Shown here in pieces: positions 1 to 9,196 of a DNA stretch of 21,415 nt. The stretch lies in contig JAQGAU010001102.1 in the NCBI GenBank assembly GCA_034698045.1, positions 1 to 21,415 on the forward strand. Reading direction: 5' to 3'. The notes below the pieces were generated by a model. The model saw only the letters and a list, made by a program, of their open reading frames with translations. It made no database searches and had not been told where the DNA came from. Made by a program: the position numbers and the translations under genes. Within the stretch, counting starts at the first letter, position 1. Each line of letters starts with the position of its first letter. The stretch is from Paramacrobiotus richtersi (lineage: Eukaryota; Tardigrada; Eutardigrada; Parachela; Macrobiotidae).

Positions 1-2969
1 GCGCCGATCTGCAGTAGCCCGTTGAAGGTGGCAACATGCCCGTATCCTGCGGCGTACTGCAGTGCGGTGTAGCCGAAACTGTCCAGTGCATCCAAGCGTT
101 TCCTCCATTCGGGATGCTGCATATTAACAAATAAGTTATAATAAACTACAGTGTCTGATCGAATTCGGCGAGCGGACAAAGCCTTTCAAATCTCCGAAAC
201 TCTTGACTGACCGTAAAATTATGCTTAAGGTATAAGGTATACTGTTTCAACTGCAGACTTTTTTCTCAGTTCAAAGAATTTAACAGAAAATCGCAGCTTT
301 GGTCTTTGGCCGAGCTATCCGCGCTGCGGTATATCACTCGATAATTTATTGCAGGGGCGATCGACAACTGACCTCTTTCATTTGTTCAATTAACAACGGG
401 CAGTCCATCGGATTAGCGCCCACCATGGCGGCATGGTGTGCCGTAGTCCGTTGAAAAACGGGATCGCACACAAAAGGACTGATGCCATATTTCAGCATCA
501 CGGTGGCTGCGCTCCACGCCTCCCGCACGGCCGCCACAATCACCGGACTCCGACCTTCCGCGTCAAGAATGTCCGTGGGCGCGCCCTAAGATGAAACTTA
601 ATGTAAAGATTTTTGTAAACATGAAAGACGTCTTTGAATGAAGCATTACCTTGTCTAGAAGGAATTCAACGAGCGGAGCGTCGTCCAACACAACCGCCCG
701 GTGCAGCGGCGTACAGCCTTCACTGTCCTTGATGAAGAGGGCGCTGCGGAATTCCTCCGGTCGGAGATCAGCCATGAGTTTGACGATGTCCAAGGAACGT
801 TGGAGACAGGCGTAGTGCAGCGGTGTGCACTGGGGACCCTGCGAGAACATCTCTGATAATTTGCAAAGTTTTTCTTTCGCTTTCGCTTCTTTAAATGTTT
901 CTGCTCCTACAACTGGCCATTATTTATAATCTGGTTACTTACAATTATTGAGTTATAATGTAGTAACAGTTACGGAAATCTTGAAAGTGGCATCAGTAAA
1001 AAAATAAGTCAAAAAAAACCCCAGTCTGATAGCAACCTCATTCCTTGTTCTTTATTATACGAAATAAATAACGTGTTTGCATAAACAAAATCTATAACTT
1101 AAACATTTGATTTATTTTTAATTTATATCGTTTTAATTTAATTTATCTGTTTTATAATTATTTAATTTCAATGAGAATCTGGTTATTAAATAAGCAGCAA
1201 ACATACCCGTTCTTGCTGATGATCGACAGCAGCGCCCCTCTCCAACAGCACCTGAATACACTCCATATGATGGCCCAGCACCGCCCAGTGCAGCGCCGTC
1301 CCGCCCTCGTAATCCTCCGCCGCGACAAACTTCCTGTCATCTACCACAACAACAACCTTCGCACGCTCGTCGAACAAACACGAAAACATTCTTCTACATA
1401 CCGGACGAGATAACATCCACCAATAAATACCGCAGCACATCCAACGAACCTGCAAAAAATGTTATAGCGGACGGTCTTAAGAATGCAGCGGTCGCTGACT
1501 GACCGGCGCCGGCCGCGATATGGACGGCCTGCAGCCAGTGGAAGTCGGTCTGCTTGGCGTGCAGGTCGGCGTTGTGGTCGTGGAGGAAGCGGAAGGCGTC
1601 CAGGTTGTTGACTTCAGCCGCAACGTGCAGCGGCCGTTCGCCTTTCCCGCTGTCGGCCATGGATTCCGGGTCCCAGTGCCAATTTGGATTCCGCAGCAGG
1701 CTCTACAAGATTATACATAGTTAGGCGGGATTACGATGATTCAGTGTCCAGTGACTGGACAAGGGCTTCAAGACAGGCAACCAGTAACGGCTGGGAACAT
1801 ATATATATATGAGTAATGAAGATGTTTTATCTTAAACTTCTCGAAACGTTTATCGTACGGTATACACATACACGTACGTACATGGTGCTCGTGCTAACCC
1901 ATTTTCAGCCTGAACGAATCTTTTCATAGTGTAAAAAGGAAGCTTAATCTTTGTACAACTCTCTATGAAATTCCAGAACATGTTTCCGGGATGAAAACGG
2001 GTTAGAACAATCCTCACGTAAATGTGCATTTCTGATGAAAGTTGCAAGGAGTTTGAATAAACGCACTGTTTCTACAGGTTGCATTGTTATTGCGCAACAA
2101 CCGGATGCTGCAGGCGCACTGGGCACAGGAATTCTCGGAACATCGGCTGTCGTACGTACCTCTAAGAGCGGCATGTTGTGGGTCCGCACGGCATAATGTA
2201 CGGGCTTCTCATTCTCCCGTCCCTGTTTCGGACTGAGACAGGGGTCGATGACGAAGGAGGACAACAGCTGATCAAATCCCTGCAGACCGGTCAGGCCGGC
2301 CAGCTGCGGACCGTTGGAGGGGCGCGGCGCTAGCGGCGCCGATTTCCCCTCTTCCAACAACCGTCTCGTCTGATTCCCTAAGGGCAACGACATTTTTTTG
2401 GGGTGTATGGGTTCATTACTGTTACCCTGTCATGCTGTTTCATCATTACATTTTTACGTACAATTTTTTATCAATCTGCCATCTGTTCGCTAACAATAAA
2501 AGACAATTCCGGGACTATATTCGTTACTGCGTTTTGCGGAATGTGGTGTACATACCGTACTTATGCTCTCTCATTCATGCGTTAGTTATAAAGACAGTTT
2601 TATGACCAAGAACGCCACACGCAATGCCAAACCAGTAATAATTTTCTGAGAAAATTAAGCACGACCGTCAGTTAAATCATTTATTTCTGTCTATGTATCT
2701 GCATTAATAAATCTGTTATAACTTTTATTTAACATTAATTCCCATTTGATATAATATTATACCATTTATTCAACATTTATTTATCATAATAAAGAATTTT
2801 AATAAAAATTTCAGTGAAGTTTGCCTATACTTCATAACTAATACAAACAATGATGCATAATTATATAATAGAGTGTGATGCTGAAATAAAACTCGGTCTA
2901 CTTACGATCACGAATGGTGTTTTCCCTGTCCCGCTCCCGGCTGCGGCTGCCCCTACGCTGCCGCTTCAT
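1..2969 (-). CDS. TRPA1: TRPA1-type ankyrin TRP channel, N-terminal half (partial, runs off left edge)
   Basis: Eight coding exons join in phase: 2969-2906, 2377-2160, 1702-1504, 1449-1402, 1340-1207, 838-650, 585-373 and 116-1, giving about 393 residues. After a basic Arg/Ser-rich start come roughly nine ankyrin repeats, with cores such as GERPLHVAAE (about 115), GGTALHWAVL (about 188), CTPLHYACLQ, GCTPLHRAVV and GYTALQYAAG. The block EGRSPVIVAA...AWSAATVMLKYG and the order of repeats around it match the middle ankyrin region of TRPA1, where vertebrate proteins read EGRSPLILAT. TRPA1 is a plasma-membrane non-selective cation channel that senses irritants and, in many invertebrates, temperature. 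The six-helix channel domain should lie beyond position 1. All introns are GT-AG and the smallest is 54 nt. The coding exon at 2972 starts right after a good acceptor (TTTTAG), so an upstream 5' UTR exon is likely. Another ankyrin-rich TRPA (painless/pyrexia type) is the main alternative. Confidence 0.82.
2160..2393 (-). other. Alternative TRPA1-like start exon (ATG at 2393)
   Basis: An in-frame ATG at 2393 encodes MSLPLG before NQTRR, reading through the acceptor at 2377. Transcription starting inside the 2378-2905 intron would give a protein with a six-residue leader instead of the Arg-rich one. Alternative N-termini of TRPA1 are known in insects. Whether this start is used cannot be seen from the DNA. 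Confidence 0.35.
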
Positions 2970-2972
2970 GCC
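2906..2972 (-). other. First coding exon of TRPA1-like gene (long N-terminus)
   Basis: A TTTTAG acceptor is followed by GGC and an ATG at 2969. The exon encodes 21 residues rich in Arg, Ser and Glu and ends at a consensus donor, C|GTAAGT, in phase 1. It fits exactly the phase-1 acceptor CCCTTAG|GG at 2377, making a split Arg codon before NQTRRLLEEGK. The reading frame, phase and splice consensus all agree. It is short, so coding status is likely but not certain. Confidence 0.55.
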
Positions 2973-3655
2973 CTAAAACATCAATGAATAACGTCAGGAT
3001 TTCCAGATCCCATCGATAAATCAGTACGAATCACAGGCATTAACGTACCAACAATCCCCGAAGTCGTTCCAGCATTATCAAGCCGGTTGCTGCATACACT
3101 GACCGATACGATTAATAACCCGCATAACCATGAATTAATTAGATATCCCCACTTTTTGCATTATTTCCCGCGAAGACCAGTAACTCGTGAAGAAAAGCAT
3201 TGCAGTATTATTAAGAAAACACGAACTGCTGTAAAAATGTTGTAAACTCAAAAACCAGTATAGTGCTAATAAACCTGCAGTCGAGTAAACGCATACCGGC
3301 TTACAGCGATGGAATTGTACGGTAAATGGCAGTGATTGTGATGATTTGTTTGGTTTACTCCCGGCGCTTTATGAGACACGACAATGACATTGTACTTTGA
3401 AGATCGTTTGAAGTGGTAAACGAGTTTTACCGTGGGCCGGTGCAGAGACCTACATGCAAGTATAAAGTATATCGTACATGCAGGAAAAACCCGGAAAACA
3501 TCATCTGCTTTAATGCATAACAGGCTTAAGAAACAACTAGACTAAACAAAACTGAATCAGTTTGGTGAAAAACGGAGAAACGTTTACAAAGACACAGTGC
3601 AAAGTGTCCAGAAAAATGGTTCACGGACAAGCAATGAAACGAAGTATATAGAAGT
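2973..3655. other. Intergenic stretch between TRPA1-like and LU genes
   Basis: No ORF or exon pair supports a gene here. It should hold the 3' UTR of the minus-strand LU gene at its right end and the promoter plus an untranslated first exon of the TRPA1-like gene at its left end. The sequence is AT-rich and I could not place the TRPA1 first exon. Confidence 0.5.
3509..3514 (-). terminator. Candidate polyadenylation signal (ATTAAA) of the single-LU gene
   Basis: ATTAAA on the minus strand lies about 140 nt past the stop codon at 3656. It is the common variant hexamer. I saw no AATAAA on this strand between the stop and 3500. Confidence 0.3.
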
Positions 3656-5093
3656 TCAAGTATGGACAGGATGCTCATTTTTTACCGCCTTCAATTCCAC
3701 GCACAGCAGGAGCTCGATAAATACAGCAATAAACAGGACAGTATATGAGTAGTGTCCTGCAAAGATCATTATACACAACCAAGAACGTTAGAGCGTGGAA
3801 TTGCGCTTACCGTTCATAGGGGCATTGTTGCCTCTAGCGGTACCGTTACCTCCCCCCTCGACATCAGGCCCAACAACGCTCTGGAAAAGAAAGATATTAA
3901 CATGCACAAACACAACACATGGTTAGGTAATGATAATTTCTACTTATAGTAAGGGCTCGGTTCGGCTCGGTTCGATCGCATTTACGGCTCGGTTCGGCTA
4001 TGTACTACGGTTACACCTATTCGCCCCACCCACACTGAAGATCCTTAACAGTTTTATTGGTTTAGCTGTGAAGCGACACTGCTCGATGTTATTGTGGCTA
4101 AACAAATATAACACTTCAAACAGCAAGCATTTCGGCGTATTTCGTCTGTCTTAAAGATCCAAAGCATCCGGCAATGAAGAACGGTTCCAGAACGTCAGGT
4201 GGGGAACCGGAGGAAGTGTATTCAGAATGTTCCAAAGGTCATGGAATGGAGCTTGCCTTCTGTCAAAGATTAGCAGGGTTTTTATGAAGATTGAGTGGTT
4301 TACCTGCGCTGAACGCGCATCAGGTCGATGTCCATGCCAGTGATTATGTGGTCGAATGCCCCCGACTGCCGCCTTGACCCCCGCCCTCTGCACCACCGGT
4401 TCATCAGCCTACAAAACCCCGAAATGACGCTGTACAGCACATCCCATCCACTTCCGCCCACTCACAACAAAACTCTCATTTTTACCGCATTCTTGGAAGA
4501 TGTGCGTCAGACTCTTGGTGTTGCACAGGGTCGTGTTGCAGTACATGCTGATGCGTTTGGCTTCGGCCTGCTTGACGCAGCGGATATTCCCGGGTGTGGG
4601 GATACCGCCCGGGTAGCTGCACTGCCGGACAATCAGGACGTCGTTCTGGCCGTTGGGGAAGGCGGTGATCTGCTGGCTGTAGGAGACGCAGTAGGGTTCG
4701 TCCTCGATGACCCGGCCGCTGACGGGTTCAGGTGGGCGCTTCTCACACACAGCCACGCCCTCGCGCTCGTTGCTGATCAGGCTGGGGTTGGTCTCGCAGG
4801 CCGAGCCGATGGCGCCGCGACAGTGGTAGCATTTTAAGGAATCGGCGCTCCAGTAACCTGTAAAGGGATCCTCATTAGGAAGGCTTCGGGATTCGTTATT
4901 CAGCTTCCGTAACGAGCAATTCGGAAGGCGCCTAATCGATAACTAATGTTCAGGAAAGCAAGAAGCTCATGACCATGACCTGGGCGGTTGCTGCCTGCAC
5001 AGTTTTCGTTAAATCTCACCCTTGTACTGACACCCCTCACTTACACGAGATAAATATGGCGCTGCAGATGATCACCCAGACGCTGTTCCCCAT
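3656..5093 (-). CDS. Single-domain Ly6/uPAR (Quiver/Sleepless-type) GPI-anchored protein
   Basis: Five exons (5093-5045, 4857-4466, 4408-4304, 3880-3811, 3756-3656) join in phase to 238 residues. A signal peptide MGNSVWVIICSAIFIS is followed by one LU domain at about 26-140 with all ten cysteines: CYHC, SAC, AVC, PYC, RQC, IRC, YCNTTLCN and a final EC. The CN motif near the end is the Ly6 hallmark. A 35-residue spacer exon and a Gly/Asn-rich stalk (VVGPDVEGGGNGT) lead to a hydrophobic C-terminus (YTVLFIAVFIELLLCVEL) typical of a GPI-addition signal or membrane helix. Such proteins sit outside the cell and tune channels, junctions or fertilisation; the partner here is unknown. It is transcribed away from the CatSper4-like gene. 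The spacer exon reads openly in two frames; I chose the one whose phases fit both neighbours. Confidence 0.72.
3954..3995. repeat. GGCTCGGTTC short repeats
   Basis: Two perfect adjacent copies of GGCTCGGTTC (3954-3963, 3964-3973) and a third copy at 3986-3995 lie inside the third intron of the single-LU gene. No function is evident. Confidence 0.7.
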
Positions 5094-5607
5094 ATTCACG
5101 GCTTTTTAGAGCATATCCACTCTCCCTGTGGTCCCTAACGCGCTCCTAATTCCCTAAAGAGAATGAACTATCGCAAAAATGGTGAAGATACTACATGCTC
5201 TGGTACTACAAAGAATAACGTCAGTTTACAGCAAAAAACTTTTTGACTGACAGTTCACTGAGCTACAGCGCGAAATGAAGCGGAGGCCGAAGTTGTTTCT
5301 ATGACAATTCTCCACAGGAAGCGATTGGTACATCGTGCCCGAAGATGTATAGCCTGTAACGTACGTGTTGCATGATAAATGATGCTGGTTATCGAATTCG
5401 TACAAAGAACACTCTGTACGTGATGCGTAAGCTTAATTCGCACTTGTAAACATTACACTGTTACAACAAACTGCACCAGCGAACTTGTCAATGGTACTGC
5501 GTTTCTGAATTTTCCCATTATACAGAAATCACTAGCGTCATTGCAGTTTTATACTTCCCCGCACGAGATCTATTTCATAGCATCTGTCATCTGTTCATTA
5601 ATAAACA
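5094..5607. promoter_or_regulatory. Divergent upstream region of the single-LU and CatSper4-like genes
   Basis: This 514-nt gap separates two start codons facing away from each other, so it must carry both promoters and both 5' UTRs. A TATA-like TTTTATAC at 5547-5554 lies about 55 nt before the CatSper4 ATG, at a spacing that would leave a short leader. No comparable TATA box was found for the minus-strand gene. No other gene is visible. Confidence 0.5.
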
Positions 5608-7773
5608 ATGGCCGAACAACCAAATGACGTCCCAAAGACCCGCCCGTCGGCCGCCCAGTCTGTAACAGCCGACGGCGCTCCAAAATCCCGCCCGTCAGAT
5701 GGCGTCCCTCGTCCCCACAAATCCACCATCGGCGCGGCGTTCCAGCGCGACACCAGCGTCGAACTCAGTCCCTTCATGTTAGTTGACAATGACACCACGA
5801 CCCAGCACGCGGTGCGCCGTCGGATCCTCGTGGAACCCGCATTCGGCCGCCAACAACGAACGACAGGCAAAGGGGAAGACCAGTTCCGTCAGATCGTTCT
5901 GGACCAGGGCATCACAGACGAGCACCTGCTGGAAGAGATCCAGCGGGGTTCGAAGAACATGTACGATCTGGGGAAGCTGCTGCCGCTGCGAAATGTGCAT
6001 GACTACGTGGATTATAGCAGTGAAGCCTTGGCGCATACCTACTTCAAAGAGCATGTAAGAGGCTGTCTTTAACAAGTGAAATACGGTAAACGAATGGGTC
6101 GGCGAATTGTAGGCGATGGGGAATCTGCTGCTGTCCAATGCGTTCCGCTATGCAGTCCTGTTTGTGATTCTGTGGAATACGGTGCTGATTGGACTGGAGA
6201 CACATCCGACGCTCAGTCTGCGGTATGCGGCTGTTTTCGAAGCAATGGAAAATGTTATTATGGCTGCCTTCATCATCGGTAACGCTGTAAGGTTTTTACT
6301 ATTAGTTTGCGTTAGCATCAGAAGTTCCGCAGATGCCCTTTCGGTTTAAACATGTATTGCAAGAAAATAAGCCAGAATCTAAGGATTCGGTAACACTACC
6401 ATCCTTAGTGGCATTTCACACTTGTCCTGCAGATGTTCACTCTGCACTGATTTCTAGAAATTCTGGTCAAATGGTACTACAACTTCGACGTCTTCTGGAA
6501 GGGTGGATGGAATATCCTGGATTTTGTGATTGTTTGTATATTATTCTTCGGGAGTAATTGGCACTTCCTGGGCACCAGCCGAGTACTTCGCATTCTCCGG
6601 GTCGTCAGAGCATTTCGCTCGCTGCGCGATACGCCTCTCTTCAGCGGCCGTAAGTTGTTTTTTTTCGCGTAGTATCTTATTACGGGATTAGGCCACATTC
6701 ACCATAAAAGCAGCTGACCGAAAGATTTGAAATACGAAGATCCAGAAGTCAATAACGACTCGCATTTGCTGCACCACTGGTCAATACTGTGGTCTTGGTT
6801 TAACATACGCAGTTTTGCATACGATGTTTTGCAGTGAGTCTGATCTTCCAAACGGTGACCCGCTCCCTGCCGGACATGGTAAACATTAGTCTCTTAATGT
6901 ACGACGCACAACCGCCAATCCATGGAAAACATAAGGACTTGCTGCTGCTTACAGGGCGTTAGTCATCTGCCTCCTGGGTGTCGTTGGAGTACTGGTGTTT
7001 GGGGAGTTTGCACCAGCTAATTTCGGCACCTTCTCCGATGCCATCTTCTCTGTGTTCATCTGCCAGACGCAACGCGGATGGATTAATATATTCAATCCTT
7101 TTATTGCAGCGGGCGGAGTAAGTATACACATTTCAAACGAGTAACCCAGGAACGAACGAAACTTTCTATTGCAGGGTTATTATGTCGGATCGTTTCTTTA
7201 CTTTGTGGTGACCATCACGTTGACGGCGTTCATTCTCAAGAATCTCTTTGTTGCCGTAAGAAAACATCGATACAATCCGTTTTTACTAGAAAACAACGGT
7301 GACAGCGTGTTTTTCAGGTCGTCGTATCCAACCTGAAGAAAGAGATGCGTCTGGCCAAGATGGAACGCGAACGCCAGCGGATCAAACGAGACAACGCGCT
7401 TCCGGCTGTAACTCACACAGCGGATGACAACGAAGAGGAAGAGGAGGAAGATAATGGAAAAAAGTCACTGGTGCCGATGGTGGAAGCGGCGCGGCAATGG
7501 AAGGCGGGGGATACGCAGCGGAGAGTGCTGTTGCCCATGTTTCTAAACCAAGTCAATGTGGAAGAGTACCGCAAGTTTCTGCTCTTGCAAGCCGCACTGG
7601 AGATGAACCTGGCCGATTACAAGAAACTAAGGACGCAGTTTTCCACCGTACAGAAAGCGGTTACCGAGCTGAATCCGAATTACTTCAGGGGATTGCGGAA
7701 GGATGCGTTTTCGAGGTTTAGTGCGCCGAGGAAGCGGTCGAGTGTTAATGTTGGTTCGAAGGTTTCTGTGTGA
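5608..7773 (+). CDS. CATSPER4: CatSper4-like sperm cation channel alpha subunit
   Basis: Seven exons (5608-6054, 6113-6278, 6458-6649, 6835-6898, 6955-7117, 7175-7255, 7318-7773) join in phase to 522 residues, a single six-helix channel unit. S1 lies near 155-178 and S2 ends FIIEILVKW (203-210). S3 contains GWNILDFVIV (221-230). S4 has six arginines at every third position (246-261). S5 follows SLPDMVN (279-285), the pore helix is AIFSVFICQTQRGW (319-332), and S6 spans about 348-380. SLPDM, the FxxFICxTQxGW pore and a C-terminal coiled coil (about 465-495) are CatSper4 traits. CatSper channels are calcium channels of the sperm flagellum. Here the filter aspartate is Arg330 (codon CGC at 7073-7075). 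The C-tail also has an acidic run DDNEEEEEED. CatSper4 is favoured over CatSper2 or CatSper3 by the pore and S5 wording. Confidence 0.85.
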
Positions 7774-7921
7774 ATTAGTGATGCATACTTGTTCAGAAAC
7801 ACTGTTGTGAATTGGTCTATTCCGGGGCTGCAGCACACTGCTGTGTTGTGTGGGATTCGGATAATGTTTCCGCAAACAAGAACACGTAGAATCTTGTTCT
7901 GCGTAACGTATGGGTGAACAA

Positions 7922-7927
7922 AATAAA
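7922..7927 (+). terminator. Polyadenylation signal of the CatSper4-like gene
   Basis: AATAAA lies 149 nt after the stop codon and is followed by a GT-rich stretch. It fits a short 3' UTR ending about 180 nt before the next gene's ATG. Confidence 0.6.
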
Positions 7928-8053
7928 AACATAGCAACGTACTGTCCTTGTTCTAGCGATTATCACACAGTTGAGAAAATCTGTATTAAATCGAACCGGA
8001 AATGCCCTTGGCAACAGTGCCATCAAAATAAGAGTGCTTATGGTACAAGTTCG

Positions 8054-8062
8054 TTATTTAAA
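8054..8062 (+). promoter_or_regulatory. TATA-like box of the secreted-peptide gene
   Basis: TTATTTAAA lies about 65 nt before the ATG at 8124, with an initiator-like TTCACCAGTT roughly 30 nt downstream (about 8085-8094). The spacing suits a TATA promoter with a short leader. The evidence is positional only. Confidence 0.3.
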
Positions 8063-8123
8063 CAATCAGCACTCCAGCGTTTAGTTCACCAGTTCCGTTT
8101 AACGACTGACAGCCTTCCGAAAG

Positions 8124-8342
8124 ATGCATTGGATAAAATCACTCCTGTTATGGGTCGTGATGTTGTTGGCCAGTGTGCGTCTGAGCAGCGCCTACTACAA
8201 CCGATACGACACGAGTCGGTACGACTGGCGTAATGTGGAATTTGCCCGTCAGATGGACGAACCCTACGGTTACAGCGCCGAGAACTACGCGCCTTACGAG
8301 CAGCTCCTCAAGCGCGCCAAACGCCGCCCCGATATGAGATAA
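8124..8342 (+). CDS. Small secreted Tyr-rich peptide precursor, possible prohormone
   Basis: A single exon encodes 72 residues. A clear signal peptide (MHWIKSLLLWVVMLLASVRL then SSA) should be cut before YYNRYD. The mature part has no cysteine and is rich in Tyr, Asp, Glu and Arg (YDTSRYDWRNVEF, MDEPYGYSAENYAPY). It ends with LLKRAKRRPDMR, which offers two dibasic sites (KR, RR) for prohormone convertases. GC-rich third codon positions support real coding. I do not recognise the family. A neuropeptide-like precursor is the best guess; a structural secreted peptide is the alternative. No C-terminal glycine amidation site is visible. Confidence 0.65.
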   Translation: MHWIKSLLLWVVMLLASVRLSSAYYNRYDTSRYDWRNVEFARQMDEPYGYSAENYAPYEQLLKRAKRRPDMR

Positions 8343-8623
8343 TCCATCAGAGCGGGACACAATGGCTATACCTGTGTTTAAACTGCAGTTTACATTTGGA
8401 ACATCCTTCCTGCTGTAGTTTTGCAATTTCGTTCGGAATCAAGCTGAATCGAGCAACCATGAACAATATTTCCTGTCTGCTGTAGAAACGATTATAAATA
8501 CACTTTCCAGCAAGGTATCGCGAGTGTTGTTTTTCTTGTTTGAAAATGGCGACACTTTCTAGGACTCTTTAGCAAACTCACTGAGAGGATGCATCAGTGG
8601 TCTAGTGTGACCTTTTGACAACT

Positions 8624-8731
8624 ATGGTTTTCATGAATAATAATGAAGTGACAGGAAGCTTAGAGTTTCTTTACAGTGCTGACTGCGAGTGCCAACCAGA
8701 CTGCGAGTGCCACGGGTTTGTCTGCTCTTGA
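8624..8731 (+). other. Tiny ORF with duplicated DCEC motif
   Basis: This ORF has 35 codons from an ATG to a TGA whose last base starts an AATAAA. Its end reads SADCECQPDCECHGFVCS because GACTGCGAGTGCCA is directly duplicated (two copies 18 nt apart between about 8683 and 8714). It also fits 3' UTR sequence of the peptide gene, and no signal peptide is present. A splice acceptor-like TTTCTTTACAG precedes the Cys-rich part, so it could instead be a last exon. Confidence 0.2.
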
Positions 8732-8736
8732 ATAAA
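8731..8736 (+). terminator. Candidate polyadenylation signal of the secreted-peptide gene
   Basis: A perfect AATAAA lies 389 nt after the stop at 8342 and is followed by AAACTAAACTAAA short repeats. A nearer variant hexamer, AATACA, occurs around 8496, so the actual 3' end is uncertain. Confidence 0.35.
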
Positions 8737-8885
8737 CTAAACTAAACTAAAGTAAGATCAAATGTCACACTAATTCTCGTGGTAGTGCTACTTTCCATTG
8801 CATTTCGAAGCGTATTCACTTCCGCATGACTTTCACAAACACGTGCGCTAGCCATAATATTGTCAAGTCACACGTTCGCTTTCGT

Positions 8886-8891
8886 TTTATT
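8886..8891 (-). terminator. Candidate polyadenylation signal of the two-LU gene
   Basis: AATAAA on the minus strand lies about 306 nt past the TAA at 9197. It is the only perfect hexamer I found on this strand in the gap. Confidence 0.4.
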
Positions 8892-9196
8892 CAATTGTGC
8901 CGTCTTGTTCTTGGCAAAATAATCAGCGCTATTCGATAGTGAGTGAATCGTTCACTCTGGTGGAAGCTGAAGCAGCGAAACGGTTAAGAAACACTTGGAA
9001 ATTCAGCTACAAAAATTCATGCTTAAAGAGGTTAATAGAAACCTAGAAAGGTCAGAGCAAAGAGTTACCTAACTCCATTGCATCCTAAGTCAGAAGGCAT
9101 GGAGACAAAGCATTACTCATGGAAGCACAACCCCTCACAATGATTATCGTAAGTCACAATAGCAGGAAGAACCTGGATCAGTATACGGGGATGCTT

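Larger units (their letters stand above)
7774..8123. other. Gap between CatSper4-like and peptide genes
   Basis: It holds the CatSper4 3' UTR on the left and the promoter of the peptide gene on the right. I see no separate gene in it. Confidence 0.6.
8343..9196. other. Convergent 3' region between peptide and two-LU genes
   Basis: It should contain the 3' UTRs of two genes that end facing each other. AATAAA occurs on the plus strand at 8731-8736 (inside AAACT short repeats) and on the minus strand at 8891-8886. One tiny ORF (8624-8731) is discussed separately. Nothing else resembles a gene. Confidence 0.5.

Noticed and set aside
4151-4303. Continuation of the LU protein into an ORF ending at 4151
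   Set aside because: It reads through a good donor (CAG|GTAAAC), and the downstream stalk and hydrophobic exons match the paralogue in length and phase.
4304-4408. A frameshift in the single-LU spacer exon, because the second half also reads well in another frame (FDHIITGMDIDLMR)
   Set aside because: The frame that fits phase 0 on both sides is open throughout and joins the stalk exon at 3880. The other frame needs an unmatched phase, so no indel is required.
4328-4837. A 169-codon plus-strand ORF
   Set aside because: It is antisense to the LU exon, whose ten cysteines and CN motif identify the real strand.
6279-6286. Use of the better-looking donor GCT|GTAAGG for CatSper4 exon 2
   Set aside because: It would be in phase 0 and lead to a stop in the next exon. 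The donor at 6279 gives G|AA and restores the S2 motif FIIEILVKW.
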